From contig OZ020515.1 in assembly GCA_963971425.1 (NCBI GenBank), positions 17,438,291 to 17,502,290 on the forward strand: 64,000 nucleotides of DNA, written 5' to 3'. The notes under the pieces are model-generated. The model saw only the letters and a list, made by a program, of their open reading frames with translations, did not search any database and was not told the DNA's origin. A program made the translations under genes and the position numbers. Position 1 is the first letter of the stretch. Each line of letters starts with the position of its first letter. Origin of the DNA: Bryoerythrophyllum caledonicum. Lineage: Eukaryota > Streptophyta > Bryopsida > Pottiales > Pottiaceae. Positions 23,703 through 33,013 of this stretch are shown piece after piece.

Positions 23703-24014
23703 GAAGGACAGTTTAGCTCGAGTCGAGCTAAACTGTCCTTCGAACGAAGGTAAGACAGTTTAGCTCGAGTCGAGCTAAACTGTCGATTCACTATTGTAGG
23801 ACAGTGTAGCTCGTATGCAGCTACACTTTCCTACTATATTGTTTCGACAGTTTAGCTCGACTCAAGCTAAACTGTCTCACCTTCTTTCGAAGGACAGTTT
23901 ATCTCGACTCGAGCTAAACTATTATACCTTATTTTCTATGTCTTTTTAACTCGACTCGGGATGAAATGACATTGCGTCTTATAGTCATTAAATCAGGTCG
24001 GATCGGGCTAAATT
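23703..24014. repeat. Phased array of seven palindromes, gene B side (period ~46.7 bp)
   Basis: Centres are at 23722, 23769, 23815, 23861, 23908, 23955 and 24002, so spacings are 47, 46, 46, 47, 47 and 47 bp. Arms here read GACAGTTTAGCTCGA, against CACTTTAGCTCGA in the gene A array. The first copy is a perfect 39-bp palindrome (23703-23741). The third has a different centre but complementary arms, and the last two are degenerate. Spacers are unrelated in sequence. Two further palindromes follow, centred at 24110 and 24188. Gene B begins about 110 bp after the last one. Confidence 0.85.
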
Positions 24015-24096
24015 GTCACTATCGAGGGTGAGATAATTTCATATTCGGATTAAAACTAATCGCATTAAATTTTATACTTGTCATATAATACCGCAT

Positions 24097-24201
24097 CAGT
24101 TTACCTCGAGTCGAGCTAAATTTGCCTGTTCTTCAATGTCAATTCACTTGAATCAAATTTATTTTCTAGCGCCAGACTTTACCTCGATTCGAGCTTAATT
24201 A
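24097..24201. repeat. Two palindromes just upstream of gene B
   Basis: Centres at 24110 (TTACCTCGAGTCGAGCTAAA) and 24188 (TTTACCTCGATTCGAGCTTA). They fall outside the 47-bp register and are the closest copies to the gene B start. Confidence 0.75.
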
Positions 24202-24300
24202 TCCTCTTCATATTCTTCTTCATTGATGTCTATTCCTACAAGGTATTCACCCATTCTTATTTGGCAGGGTTATTTAATATTTACCTCATTGGAATGCAGA

Positions 24301-27132
24301 ATGTCGTCTTCGGAGGGCGACGATGTTCATGTTGACACTCCCGTGAACCCTGACCCTCCTGAGTTTGATGTTATTCCTCGCCGTCTCTGGATTGGGATGG
24401 CTGTTTCGCTTCACAATGGTTCGGGTGTTCGCGTTGCGGAGGGGTTGGTTCGCAATGTCCGGTCCACTGCAATTCTAGGTTCCTCTGGTCCTCTTGGGGA
24501 TTCGAATGTTGTAGTACAGGTGTCCAGTACTTTTGTTCTGGAGGAAGCTCCTGATGAATGGAGGTACTCGTTTAAGTCCTGGCCAATTCAACAAGTCTTC
24601 TTAAACGGTGTGAGTCTCTTCCATCATTGCCTTAGGGACGTTTACAATGTCTGGTTGGTTGAGCGTAACAGACCTCTAGGTGGGAGCTCCCATTCGTACG
24701 ACAATTCCTCAAGGAATACACGTCCAACAGTGTCCAAGAATGCTGAATTTCTCATGACCCCTCTTTCCATTAACGCAGTTGCGAGCAATAGTTGTTGCAG
24801 TCAGAACTGTGTACAACACTATCCTAGAGATAAAATAAAAGTCCTTCGGATGCGCTTGTACTGTGAGACCATTGTGCAGTTTAGAAATCATATCAAACTC
24901 GACGTTCATAGATAGTTTCATAGAAACTCTTCGGGTAGGAAGGTTGTGACCCTAGAGGGTGTGGACGTTTGTGCCCATGCTTGGATGAAAATCATGGGTG
25001 TAAGTTCGAGTACTTTCTATCGGAATGCGAAGGACGCTGCCGCTGGTCATGCGGCTCAACACCATGGGAATACCGGTTTGCGTAAGCCTAGAGGTCATAC
25101 GGTTGTGGCTACTGCGGCTCTTTGAGCCATTCTCGATAGACATGCGGACCACATGCCTCACAAGTCCCGTGTTCTCCCATCTGGTGAGAAGGCTGTGGCA
25201 AAGGTCCTTCCTGCAAGTTTTAAGTGGAAGGATCAGATACCGCTTCTTGATGATCATCTCGCTGATTGTGGATTGCCGCCAATCTCAACCTCAAGCTTGA
25301 GTAAGATTCGGCGAGTGAGCTTCCCTGAGTACTATGCCAAGAAAGGTGGAGACAATTTCGCCCGTTGTTCTACGTGTAACAAATACCAGGATCAGAAGAA
25401 GCTTACTCAACCTGGAACACAAGCATCGCTGCTATGGCAAAAGAAGATGCAGGTTCACATCGATTCTGCCTTCTCACATCGGGACTTGTACTACCTGAAC
25501 CGATTTCGATCAAAGTCGTCGCCCAAGGAGGTTCTTACCATCATGCATGATAAGATGGATCACTCAAAGACCGCCTCCCCGGTTTTTTCACATAAAACAA
25601 AGCACTTAGATGGGCTTATGAAATTGCCTCTTGCAATCACAGGCATGCTTGCCCATGGTCATGTGGACCAGCGTTACGCCCATTACGGCCTTGATTTATA
25701 CTCCCATGATGCCAATTACACGGTTGGGTCGTTCGCAAAACTATTGCGTGACTTGAAGGCGCCTCCGAAGTCATCGTCCCGGCAACTCTTTCCTGAATCT
25801 TGCTCTCATCCATTGTATGCGGCGGTGTTACGGGGTGCAAAGATGTGTTTGGATCCATTAGGGCAGATGCCTGATATCCCAGTTCCTGGGAGGCCTTTGC
25901 CACCAATATTGAACGTGCAAATGGACAATGCTGTTGGTGATAACAAAAATAGATTTGTTTTCTGTTTTTGGTCTCTTCTTGTTGCAAAACGCATCTTCCG
26001 CGAGGTATATGTTAATTTTATGCTAGTTGGTCATACACATGATGATATAGATGCATTATTTGGACGTTGGAGTATGACACTGAGGAAGGAGAGTTTTCCA
26101 ACCATTCCTTTGCTCATGAGGTCGTTCATGAAAAATGAGAGTGTTCCCACAATCCCGCATCTCATTCAAGAGGTTCCTGACTTTAAGAAGTTCATTGGGA
26201 ATATGATTGCGGATGGTGATGAAGCTTTGCAGGGTCATACGAAGGCTCATCAATTCAAGTTTTATGTGGACTCAAGTGGTTGTCCGGTAATGAAGTATAA
26301 AATCCTTTGCCATGATGAGGATTGGCTTCCTAAGGGAGGAGAAGGTAGTGGCATCAAATTATGGAAGGAGGATTCTGAAGGGAGGTCTTTATGGCCTCGC
26401 GGAGAACCTGATGCATTGAAGCCTTCTACGATGCGGCATCTCCATGAGGTGGTGAAAGGACTTTCAGGATTCATCGATCACTGGGAGCAATCATCGCGGG
26501 AGTCTGTTGAAGCCCGTTCGCGTTTTGAGCCGCTATCGTACTATTGGCGCGATGTTAGAGATGCTCTGAAACTTCCAATGGATACACCGATATCATTGGA
26601 AGACGGCTTTTGGCCAACGACGCGAATTGCCCATGCCATTGAAGATGAGTTCTCAACGGAGGGTGAGGTTCGCGAGGAGTACCGTGAAGATGAGCATTTT
26701 GTTGGCCAGAGACGCGATCGTCCACCTCCTTCTTTTAGAGTTGATCGTGATTTTTTTGCTGGCTATTTTGTTGCATTGCGGCCTTGTGATGGGGACGAGC
26801 GCCCATTTTGGATTGCTCAAGCAGTTTCAGATCCTAATTCTAATCCGGATATGCCAAACACCGTGCGTATCCAATTCTACCGCCCTATATCGCGCGATCG
26901 GGATGTTCTGAAGTTCTATAAAGATTGGGATATTGATAGCAACCTTCGTTGGACAATTGAAAAGGGGATAGCCATACCGTGGGAGAGTACCGATTCAATC
27001 TTGACAGCATGGAAACCTAGGTCTTCAAAGAGGGATGGAGGTTATGTGCAAGATTCAACTACAAAAATTCCGAAGGGGCAAGTAGCGATTATGAAGGCCT
27101 CCTTGGAAGCACTTGCCAGGTCCGAGTCGTAG
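24301..27132 (+). pseudogene. Gene B of the 18 kb element: DUF7869-like protein, candidate transposase, two in-frame stops
   Basis: A single frame runs from ATG 24301 to TAG 27130-27132, about 943 codons, interrupted only by TAG at 24913-24915 and TGA at 25123-25125. An acceptor-like GGAATGCAG ends just before the ATG, so a 5' exon is possible. Visible blocks are a Cys/His segment (CCSQNCVQHYPRDKIKVLR), VDVCAHAWMKIMGVSSSTFY, CSTCNKYQDQ, IMHDKMDHSKTASP, LNVQMDNAVGDNKNRFVF and FMLVGHTHDDIDALFGRWSM. The last two are, by memory, the signature of uncharacterised plant and oomycete DUF7869-type proteins. The spaced Asp residues could form an RNase H-like catalytic core, which is inference. The ends of the element and the divergent gene A support a mobile-element role. 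Confidence 0.6.
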
Positions 27133-28084
27133 TGGACTTAGATCTATGGACTTTCCTTTTCCTAGATTTTGGATTCTAATGCGTAATACTTCATGTAGTA
27201 TGGTTAGATCCATTGGTGTTGAGATTATAGATATTTGTATTTGATTACACTCTGTATGACTATAATATGTGATGCCAATGATTGCTATGAAATATTCTCT
27301 CCATTGTTTTTGCGTATCGGTGATAATTTGCAGTATGTTTTATTTTCTTTTTAAAATAACAATATGATAAATTGCTTCTAATCTTGAAACCAATAATACC
27401 AGTAATTGTCTTCATGGTGAATGATAGAAAGTAAATGTTGAGTCGCACTTTAGCTCTAGTGGAGCTAAAGTGTGAGCAAATCTTCTTATTTAGTTCATTG
27501 TACTTAGTAATGGTGCGCACTTTAGGTCAAGTGGAGCTAAAGTGTGTGGAATTGCCTTTTTGAGTTCATTGCACCTCTAAGTGATGGGGACACTTTAGTT
27601 CGAAGAGAGGTAGTGTGTGTGCAATTTTTTTCCCACTTCTGAGCACCATCATTTGAAACTCGTTATATATTTTTAGCCAATGTGTATTCCACAAGGAGAA
27701 TTGAAATTCTTTTAAATAAAAAAAAGCTCATCAAAATGTGTTTAGCTAATTCTTTTACAAGTGGATATTTGTCCGTCATTTAGCTCACTTTTAGCTAAAT
27801 TGGAGCATGGTGTTAATCCGGGTTAGTAGGATCGAGTGTGAATATTTAGCTATTCATATTCAATGAACACATGTGGTATAAAAGAAGTGTCGACTAATGT
27901 GTTCTTCTTTTCAATATTATAGTTAGATTCGTAATGCAATGTTATCCGTAGTACTTATTTTTCTAGGGGTTTTTGTAGAAAACATTACCTCCCAATTTAA
28001 TGGAAACTCATATCCCTCCATATTGTAGAAATTAGATGTGCACTTTAGCTCTTATGATCTACATATGTTAATTTGGGAGTTGCT
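27133..28084. repeat. Gene B downstream region with three type-B palindromes
   Basis: AT-rich, no gene. Palindrome copies are centred at 27459 (perfect AGCTCTAGTGGAGCT), 27531 and 27604 (decayed), 72-73 bp apart, with a weaker pair at about 27777-27805 and a half copy at 28040. The block 27430-27740 matches 21390-21690. Confidence 0.7.
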
Positions 28085-28111
28085 AAATCTCCCAATATAA
28101 CGAATATGGTG
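28085..28111 (-). repeat. 18 kb element right terminal inverted repeat
   Basis: The reverse complement reads CACCATATTCGTTATA, then T, then TGGGAGATTT. Two bases (AT) separate it from the AAAGA duplication at 28114-28118. Similar CTCCCAAT-type motifs recur inside at about 27990, possibly subterminal binding sites. Confidence 0.9.
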
Positions 28112-28113
28112 AT

Positions 28114-28547
28114 AAAGATGTCATTGCAACGCTAGGCTCAAACCGGACATCCTTTGTGTTAAAGGTCTACCATATAATGACCCACCACCCGATAACATCA
28201 ACCTAGAATACACCATTCAATTCATTGAGTTCACATATTGCAATGATAGATTTTCCCCAGAAACAATCCAAAATAAAATAGATAAATACCAAGCCCTTAT
28301 TGACGACATCACCGCCCTCGGATGGAATGTCGACCCCCTTATTGTAATCACATCCGGCGCTCGTGCCACCACCTTTATCCCATCTATGAAATCTCTTGAA
28401 GATACCTTCAAGATACCCATTGAAACAATTAAAACCTCCTTTAAAAACATTAACACCATTGCTACTCAATATGCCATGTCCATTCTCCTACATAAATGCA
28501 AAATCGAAAACAATCAAGCCCTCCCCGATACACAGGACCCCCCCTAA
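28114..28547 (+). pseudogene. C-terminal restriction-like endonuclease fragment of LINE copy 2
   Basis: Together with 9658-9755 this gives one open frame ending at TAA 28545-28547. It encodes CHCNARLKPDILCVKG, QFIEFTYCNDRF and KIDKYQALIDD, the catalytic end of the R2-like nuclease. Where copy 1 has the premature TAA at 8003, this copy has CAA (28290-28292). It lacks RT and promoter and cannot move by itself. Confidence 0.8.
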
Positions 28548-28824
28548 ATAATTTTCCCCCGCCTTGATTTATCATGACTAGTTGGTTTTGAGGTTTCTTG
28601 ATGAATTGCTTGATTTGTGGTTGGTTCGTTGCCTTGTTGATTAGTTAGTGGCTCGTGGGTTGGTTTGTGGTTCCTTGGCTACTTGTTACATAGTGTCTAC
28701 CCTCGAGAGAGGGAAGTAGTTCCAGTTTACTTATTCCTTGTCCTGTGGGCATGGTCTTAGTAGTGGAATGAACAGACACTTTATTCACGCTGGTCCCCTT
28801 CGGGAACCGACGTTCTTCTTCTTC
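28548..28824 (+). other. 3' untranslated region of LINE copy 2
   Basis: Matches the copy 1 tail from TACATAGTGTC through the terminal hairpin to (TTC)n. About 120 bp of TTGGTTTG-rich sequence (28570-28680) is specific to this copy. Confidence 0.7.
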
Positions 28825-28854
28825 GACTATATTGTGAAGGGTTTAGGATAAGGG

Positions 28855-28955
28855 TTCAGAAGGTCTTGAGGTTGTGAGGGTTTGGGAGGTCTTGAGGCTG
28901 TGAGGGTTTGGAAGGTCTTGAAGGTGTGAGGATTTGGAGGGTCTGGAGCAGCTTG
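28855..28955. repeat. Minisatellite in pogo 5' region
   Basis: About three imperfect 30-bp units containing GGTCTTGAGG and GTGAGGGTTTGG. Confidence 0.6.
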
Positions 28956-29087
28956 AGCATTTGACTCTTGGACAATGGAGTGAGAACAAGGACACATGTC
29001 AAATTAAGTAATGGAGGCAAAGAGTCTTTGTTAAGTTTAGCACAAATAGGTTTCATTTTCATTTTGTGTTGAGGATAGTCTGTTAAG

Positions 29088-30784
29088 ATGGGAGGCCAGT
29101 TAACAAATGCTCAAAGGAGAGAGATTATCATGTATCATGCAAGTGCTCCTATTTCAAACCGGTCTCTCACACTTTGGGCAAATGAGAAGTTTAGCACATC
29201 TGTGAGTGAGATGACAATTTTATGGCTTTTGAAAAACAAAGCTTTATATTTGGGTAGGTTTACTGATAAACCTAATTCAATGAGAGCACGCAAGGTTCTC
29301 TCACCTGCAGTTGAGCGGGCTACATTTGCTTGGTTCTCTCTTATGGAAGAGAAATCAGCAACTATTTCAGATGATGTTCTTAGTAGCATTGCAAAGAGAT
29401 ATTATGCTCGTCTTCCTACAGCACGAGGGAGCAAAGAGCATCACTTCTCAAAGGGATGGGTAGCCGGGTTCAAGAAGCGCCATGGAATCAAGGGTTTTGT
29501 GCGTCATGGTGAAGCGGCCTCTATAGATAATGCACAAGAGACAAAGGTTAGAATTCAAGAGATCAAAGACAAGATTGCAACCTACAACCCTAGCGATGTA
29601 GTCAACATGGATGAGACTGGATTATTTTACAGGTTTGAATCATTGTTTTGCTTTGTATCTTTTATTTTGTCACTTGTACACTATTGAATGCAAAAGGTTG
29701 CAAAATACGGTTACAAGACTTGTTTAGTGGTTAGTTTAATGAAAGAGTTGCAAGTGAATGTGTTGTGCTAATTATGTGCAGGTTAGAACCAAACCGTACG
29801 CTTGCCACAAAGCGATTGTTTGGGAAGAAGTTGCAGAAAGAAAGAATTACGATTGCTTTGACAACAAATGCCGATGGTAGCACTAAACTTCCTCCGTTTG
29901 TTATTCATAAGTATGCTCGTCCTCGTGCATTTACAAGGAGGAAAATCTCAAATCCAAATAACCTTGGCATTCTTTGGAATTCTAATAGCGAAGCTTGGAT
30001 GACCATTGTATTGTTTGAAAAGTTCGTATTGGATTTTGAGAGGAGAATGCACCTTGCAGGAAAGGACAAGGTTTTATTGTTGGTTGATAATTTTTCAGGG
30101 CATCAGTGCAGTGCTGTTGAATCTCAATTACACATTGTCACTGTGGAGTTCCTACCTCCAAATACCACTAGCTACCTACAACCGATGGATGTAGGTGTAA
30201 TTAACTCATTCAAAGTACAATATCGCAAAATGCTTGTTGAGCACAGGCTGGATTGCTTAATGAACAATGAGGACCCTGAGATTGATGTTTATCAAGCTGT
30301 GAAGATGTTGGAATGTGCTTGGAAGGTGAAAGTTACTTCTTCAACCATATATAATTGTTGGAGGCATACTAGACTTCTTATTCTACTTGATTTGAATGTG
30401 AGGACAACTTGGAGCCATGCTGAGAAATTGAAAGAGTTAACAACCCTGCTTGAGAAACTTTCATTGATTACTAGTGACATCCAAGTTTCAAATATGGAAG
30501 CTGGTGAGTATGTAGCCTATGAGTTGGATTTTGATCTCAACAATTTAATGGAGATCACAGAGGATGAGGTGTGGAATGTGATAGGATGTGATGATTCAAA
30601 TTCTCCCAATTCGGATGAAGAAGGCGAAGAGCAAATAGAGGTTAAACCAGTTGTGAAGTTTAGTGAGGTCCAGTCATGTGTACTGACTCTCCAAACATAC
30701 ACGGAGCAACGGTCTAGTGACACGACTAAGTCAGCTAGCATGTTGTTGGAAATTGAAAAACATTTGAAGATTGTAAATGCTTAA
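29088..30784 (+). CDS. pogo/Tigger-type transposase, intact
   Basis: Two exons, 29088-29632 and 29782-30784, joined across a 149-bp GT..AG intron, give 515 residues with no stops. The N-terminal ~130 residues have the helix-turn-helix layout of pogo/CENP-B-type DNA-binding domains (RREIIMYHA..., then FSKGWVAGFKKRHGIKG). The DDE core follows: NMDETGLFYR spanning the intron (first Asp), LLLVDNFSGHQ (second Asp) and YLQPMDVGVINSFKVQYRK (third Asp). An acidic C-terminal tail is usual for the family. It cuts and joins at TA sites using the CAGTCCACCC ends found at 9377 and 31014. Its own promoter region is split by nested insertions. Confidence 0.85.
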
Positions 30785-30991
30785 GAATCAGTCCAAAGGA
30801 CTATTGGTTCTTATTTTGTTTCATAAAAATAAAAGATTGATTTGATACACTTATTTTATATATGATAATTTTGCAAAACTCTCCCTCCATAATTGTAATG
30901 AATTTATATTTGTTAAGCATTCAAAAAGCTCCCTTTATAACTGTTACAATGTAACTCACTGTAACTGTTAGGAAAATTTTACTCCAGAGCC

Positions 30992-31014
30992 TAACATTTA
31001 TAGAGGGTGGACTG
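30992..31014 (-). repeat. pogo element right terminal inverted repeat
   Basis: The reverse complement starts CAGTCCACCCTC, the classic pogo/Tigger CAGT terminus, followed outside by TA. It lies 208 bp after the transposase stop. Confidence 0.8.
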
Positions 31015-31229
31015 TACCTTCATGCACCTGCCCGAATTTCAAGGAGATGGCAACAAAAGCAATTGGAAAGCGTGGTCTGTGGGCCAATTGTAAGCACCTC
31101 TATTATGTATTTACAGTCATTTGTGGTTTGGATTCAGAGTCCGATACATTCATGCACGGAGCTAGTTTTAGCTTCAATGAAGTGAAGCAAGTCCTAGAGA
31201 GTGGGTTGTTGAACCACCTACACTCGTAG
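31015..31229 (+). pseudogene. SWIM zinc-finger gene, 3' part
   Basis: From the TA duplication the frame encodes PSCTCPNFKEMATKA..., then NCKHLYYVF (the CxC...CxH SWIM pattern), and ends at a stop at 31227-31229 after ESGLLNHLHS. The 5' part lies at 8502-9376. Without the pogo element the frame reads through QL-PSCTCP. Confidence 0.6.
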
Positions 31230-31868
31230 ATTTGACAGTTTCTACAAAGTAACCCTTGTAAGCAGCACTTGATTTATTTATTCAATAGTGAGACTAAAAG
31301 GGCCACTACTGTAGTTTGCAGTATCACCTTTCTTCTGGTTTTCAGAGTATCAATCAAAGTACTCCTCATAATCTAACTACCTGAACTCCACTATAAGTGC
31401 ATCGTACTAACAGAATCTAAAAGACAAAAAATTCCCTTTCACAAAATCTACGAGAGTAGTTGCAGTTTTATTCATTTTTCTAACTTACCCCATGACGAAA
31501 CACATCTTCAAAACGAATTTTCAGTAGTTTTTGTGGAGTAATATTCCACGGTTATAGGTTCCAAATTGTACTATAAATAGTAAAATATTTTGGAAATTTC
31601 TGATTTTCTAAATCTTCATCTACGTATGAACTATTTTTGATCTAAAATATCCAAATCTAGCTGCTCAAAGCTCACCGCTCACCACTCACACAATAGCCTC
31701 ATCCGGACTCTGGGTCCTTTTGTGTTGGTCTTTGGGACTGGAGTAATGATTAATAGAGACAGTTGGAAGCATTCGTAGAATATTTTTCCTTCTTTATTCA
31801 TTGCACTAGAATCCAACAATTTTTGAAGTGGTTTTTGTGTGAAACTGCCACGATACTTGAGGGATTAA
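31230..31868. other. Gene-free; right end contains a TTAA-family repeat end
   Basis: AT-rich. Sequence 31785-31864 (CATTGCACTAGAATC...TTTTTGTGTGAAACTG) matches the right end of the element at 56241-57150 and, reversed, 38510-38590. Confidence 0.5.
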
Positions 31869-32358
31869 GGCCAATGAGTTTTTTTGGCTTGCAAAAGCCT
31901 ATGGGTCTTCTAGATCATGTAGAACAACATCTACACATAGGCTACATTTCATCGCAACTCTACTTCACGAAAATCACTATAGCTTGCAGATGCTTGCACC
32001 CATTTTCATGATGCCGGAACCAACATATGCCCATCTTCCTCCACCTCTATGTCATAATTTAATCCATTAAGACCGATCGACCATTTGTGGGTTGATTCTA
32101 GACAAAAACCTTTATAGAAAGCGCTATAGGCCACTTCAGAGGAAAAAATTGATCATGACTTAGAGGTGGAGGAAGATGGGCATCTTTGGAGACTATCGCC
32201 ACCGCAATTGGTACAAGCATCGACGAGCTATAGTGATTTTTGTGAAACAATTAGTAGATTTTTGTTCTGAAATGGAACCATTGCGTAGAAGCCATTCTGC
32301 ATAATCTAGAATACTCGTAAATCCTTGTAGGCCAAAAAAGCTCATCGGCCTTTAAGGG
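31869..32358. mobile_element. Foldback element, ~215-bp arms, TTAA-flanked
   Basis: The left arm starting GGCCAATGAGTTTTTTTGGC and the right arm ending GCCAAAAAAGCTCATCGGCC are inverted copies through TGCCCATCTTCCTCCACCTC (about 32019) and its complement (about 32163). TTAA occurs at 31865-31868 and 32359-32362. Related to the ~290-bp TTAA family at 53293 and 53993. Confidence 0.6.
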
Positions 32359-32519
32359 TTAAACCTTTCATGGAGGTAGCCTGTAGCATTTGCTATTGTG
32401 ACTATCGTGCCCAAACGACCCAAAAATAAACATTAGGCTTTAAAAAGTTCGAAGCACTACAACTCCTCAAAGCCTCACATCCGGTAACAACACAAAAAGA
32501 ATAGTTGAATTGGTAAAGA

Positions 32520-32640
32520 CACTGAGACGATGGTCGAATAAAACTGACGAAAGTGGACGATACCGACGAAAGTGAACAATCCCGACGATAGTGGACGATA
32601 CCGACGATAGTGGACACATACGGAAGTGGACGATCGATAT
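32520..32640. repeat. Short tandem repeat GACGATAGTGGACGATACC
   Basis: Four to five imperfect units of about 19 bp. No gene. Confidence 0.6.
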
Positions 32641-33013
32641 TTTTTCAAGCATCGGCTTGTCACCGAACACGACCCAACTAACACGAGTCCCCGGCGAGCA
32701 CGCCGGTGTTCATCCGTGATTGGATGAGAATCGTCGTCTCTATACCAACTTACCCGAAGAGCGCGCCAAATTTCATCTATTTTTTGGATGATAATGCTCG
32801 AAGAGCAGTGTGATTTCATCCATTATTGGATGAGAACCATCGAGTGGGTGGTGCGGAGGCTGCTTTGGGGCGAGGACAAGCTGTGGGCTGCAGTTGCCGC
32901 TTCCAGCGAGCGTGGCGAGTTGCTGGGATTGCTTGGTCCCGGGAACGCACCTTGGGTTTCCGCAGGTGAGTGAGGGAGTCGCAGCTGCGGGGAGGGAATC
33001 GCGTCCTGCCGCC

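Larger units (their letters stand above)
9756..28113. mobile_element. 18.36 kb terminal-inverted-repeat element with two genes and palindrome arrays (undescribed type)
   Basis: The element is bounded by 27-bp inverted repeats beginning CACCATATTCGTTATA (9757-9783 and 28085-28111, 26 of 27 identical). It sits inside LINE copy 2. Removing 9756-28113 and one copy of AAAGA (9751-9755 or 28114-28118) restores the LINE frame exactly. If the outermost A and AT are counted as target, an 8-bp imperfect duplication is also possible. Contents are gene A (minus, 10097-16464), gene B (plus, 24301-27132), two seven-palindrome arrays, many single palindromes, minisatellites and telomere-like DNA. I know no described superfamily with this combination. 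Both genes carry stops, so this copy looks non-functional. Confidence 0.85.
9656..28824 (+). mobile_element. LINE copy 2, 5'-truncated, interrupted by the 18 kb element
   Basis: Sequence 9656-9755 matches copy 1 from about 7735, and 28114-28824 matches copy 1 from about 7830 to its (TTC)n tail. A perfect 10-bp duplication GACTATATTG flanks the whole (9646-9655 and 28825-28834). It is a typical 5'-truncated LINE insertion of about 0.81 kb once the internal element is removed. Joined across the internal insertion, its reading frame is open and encodes the KPD/IEFTYC end of the restriction-like nuclease, so it is younger or less decayed than copy 1. Confidence 0.9.
9377..31014 (+). mobile_element. 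pogo/Tigger-type DNA transposon, split by nested LINE and 18 kb element
   Basis: The left end CAATCCACCCTTGATAAATG (from 9377) and the reverse complement of the right end CAGTCCACCCTCTATAAATG (to 31014) match at 20 of 23 positions. Both are flanked by TA (9375-9376 and 31015-31016), the target duplication of the Tc1/mariner-pogo superfamily. The element's own sequence is 9377-9645 plus roughly 28835-31014, about 2.45 kb. The transposase (29088-30784) is intact on inspection. The nested insertions lie in its 5' untranslated region. Confidence 0.85.

Noticed and set aside
17357..24014. CRISPR-like arrays (regular palindromic repeats with unique spacers)
   Set aside because: Eukaryotic context with introns, no cas genes, spacers only ~17-26 bp, and single copies of the same palindrome scattered in introns.
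12225..27132. Alternative genetic code or programmed read-through at in-frame stops
   Set aside because: All three stop types occur, at different genes and positions. LINE copy 2 shows a normal CAA where copy 1 has TAA, and neighbouring intact genes use standard stops. Mutation is simpler.
9756..28113. Two separate elements (gene A side and gene B side) instead of one
   Set aside because: Only one pair of termini and one target duplication is seen, both sides share the same palindrome family, and the host LINE frame closes across the whole interval.
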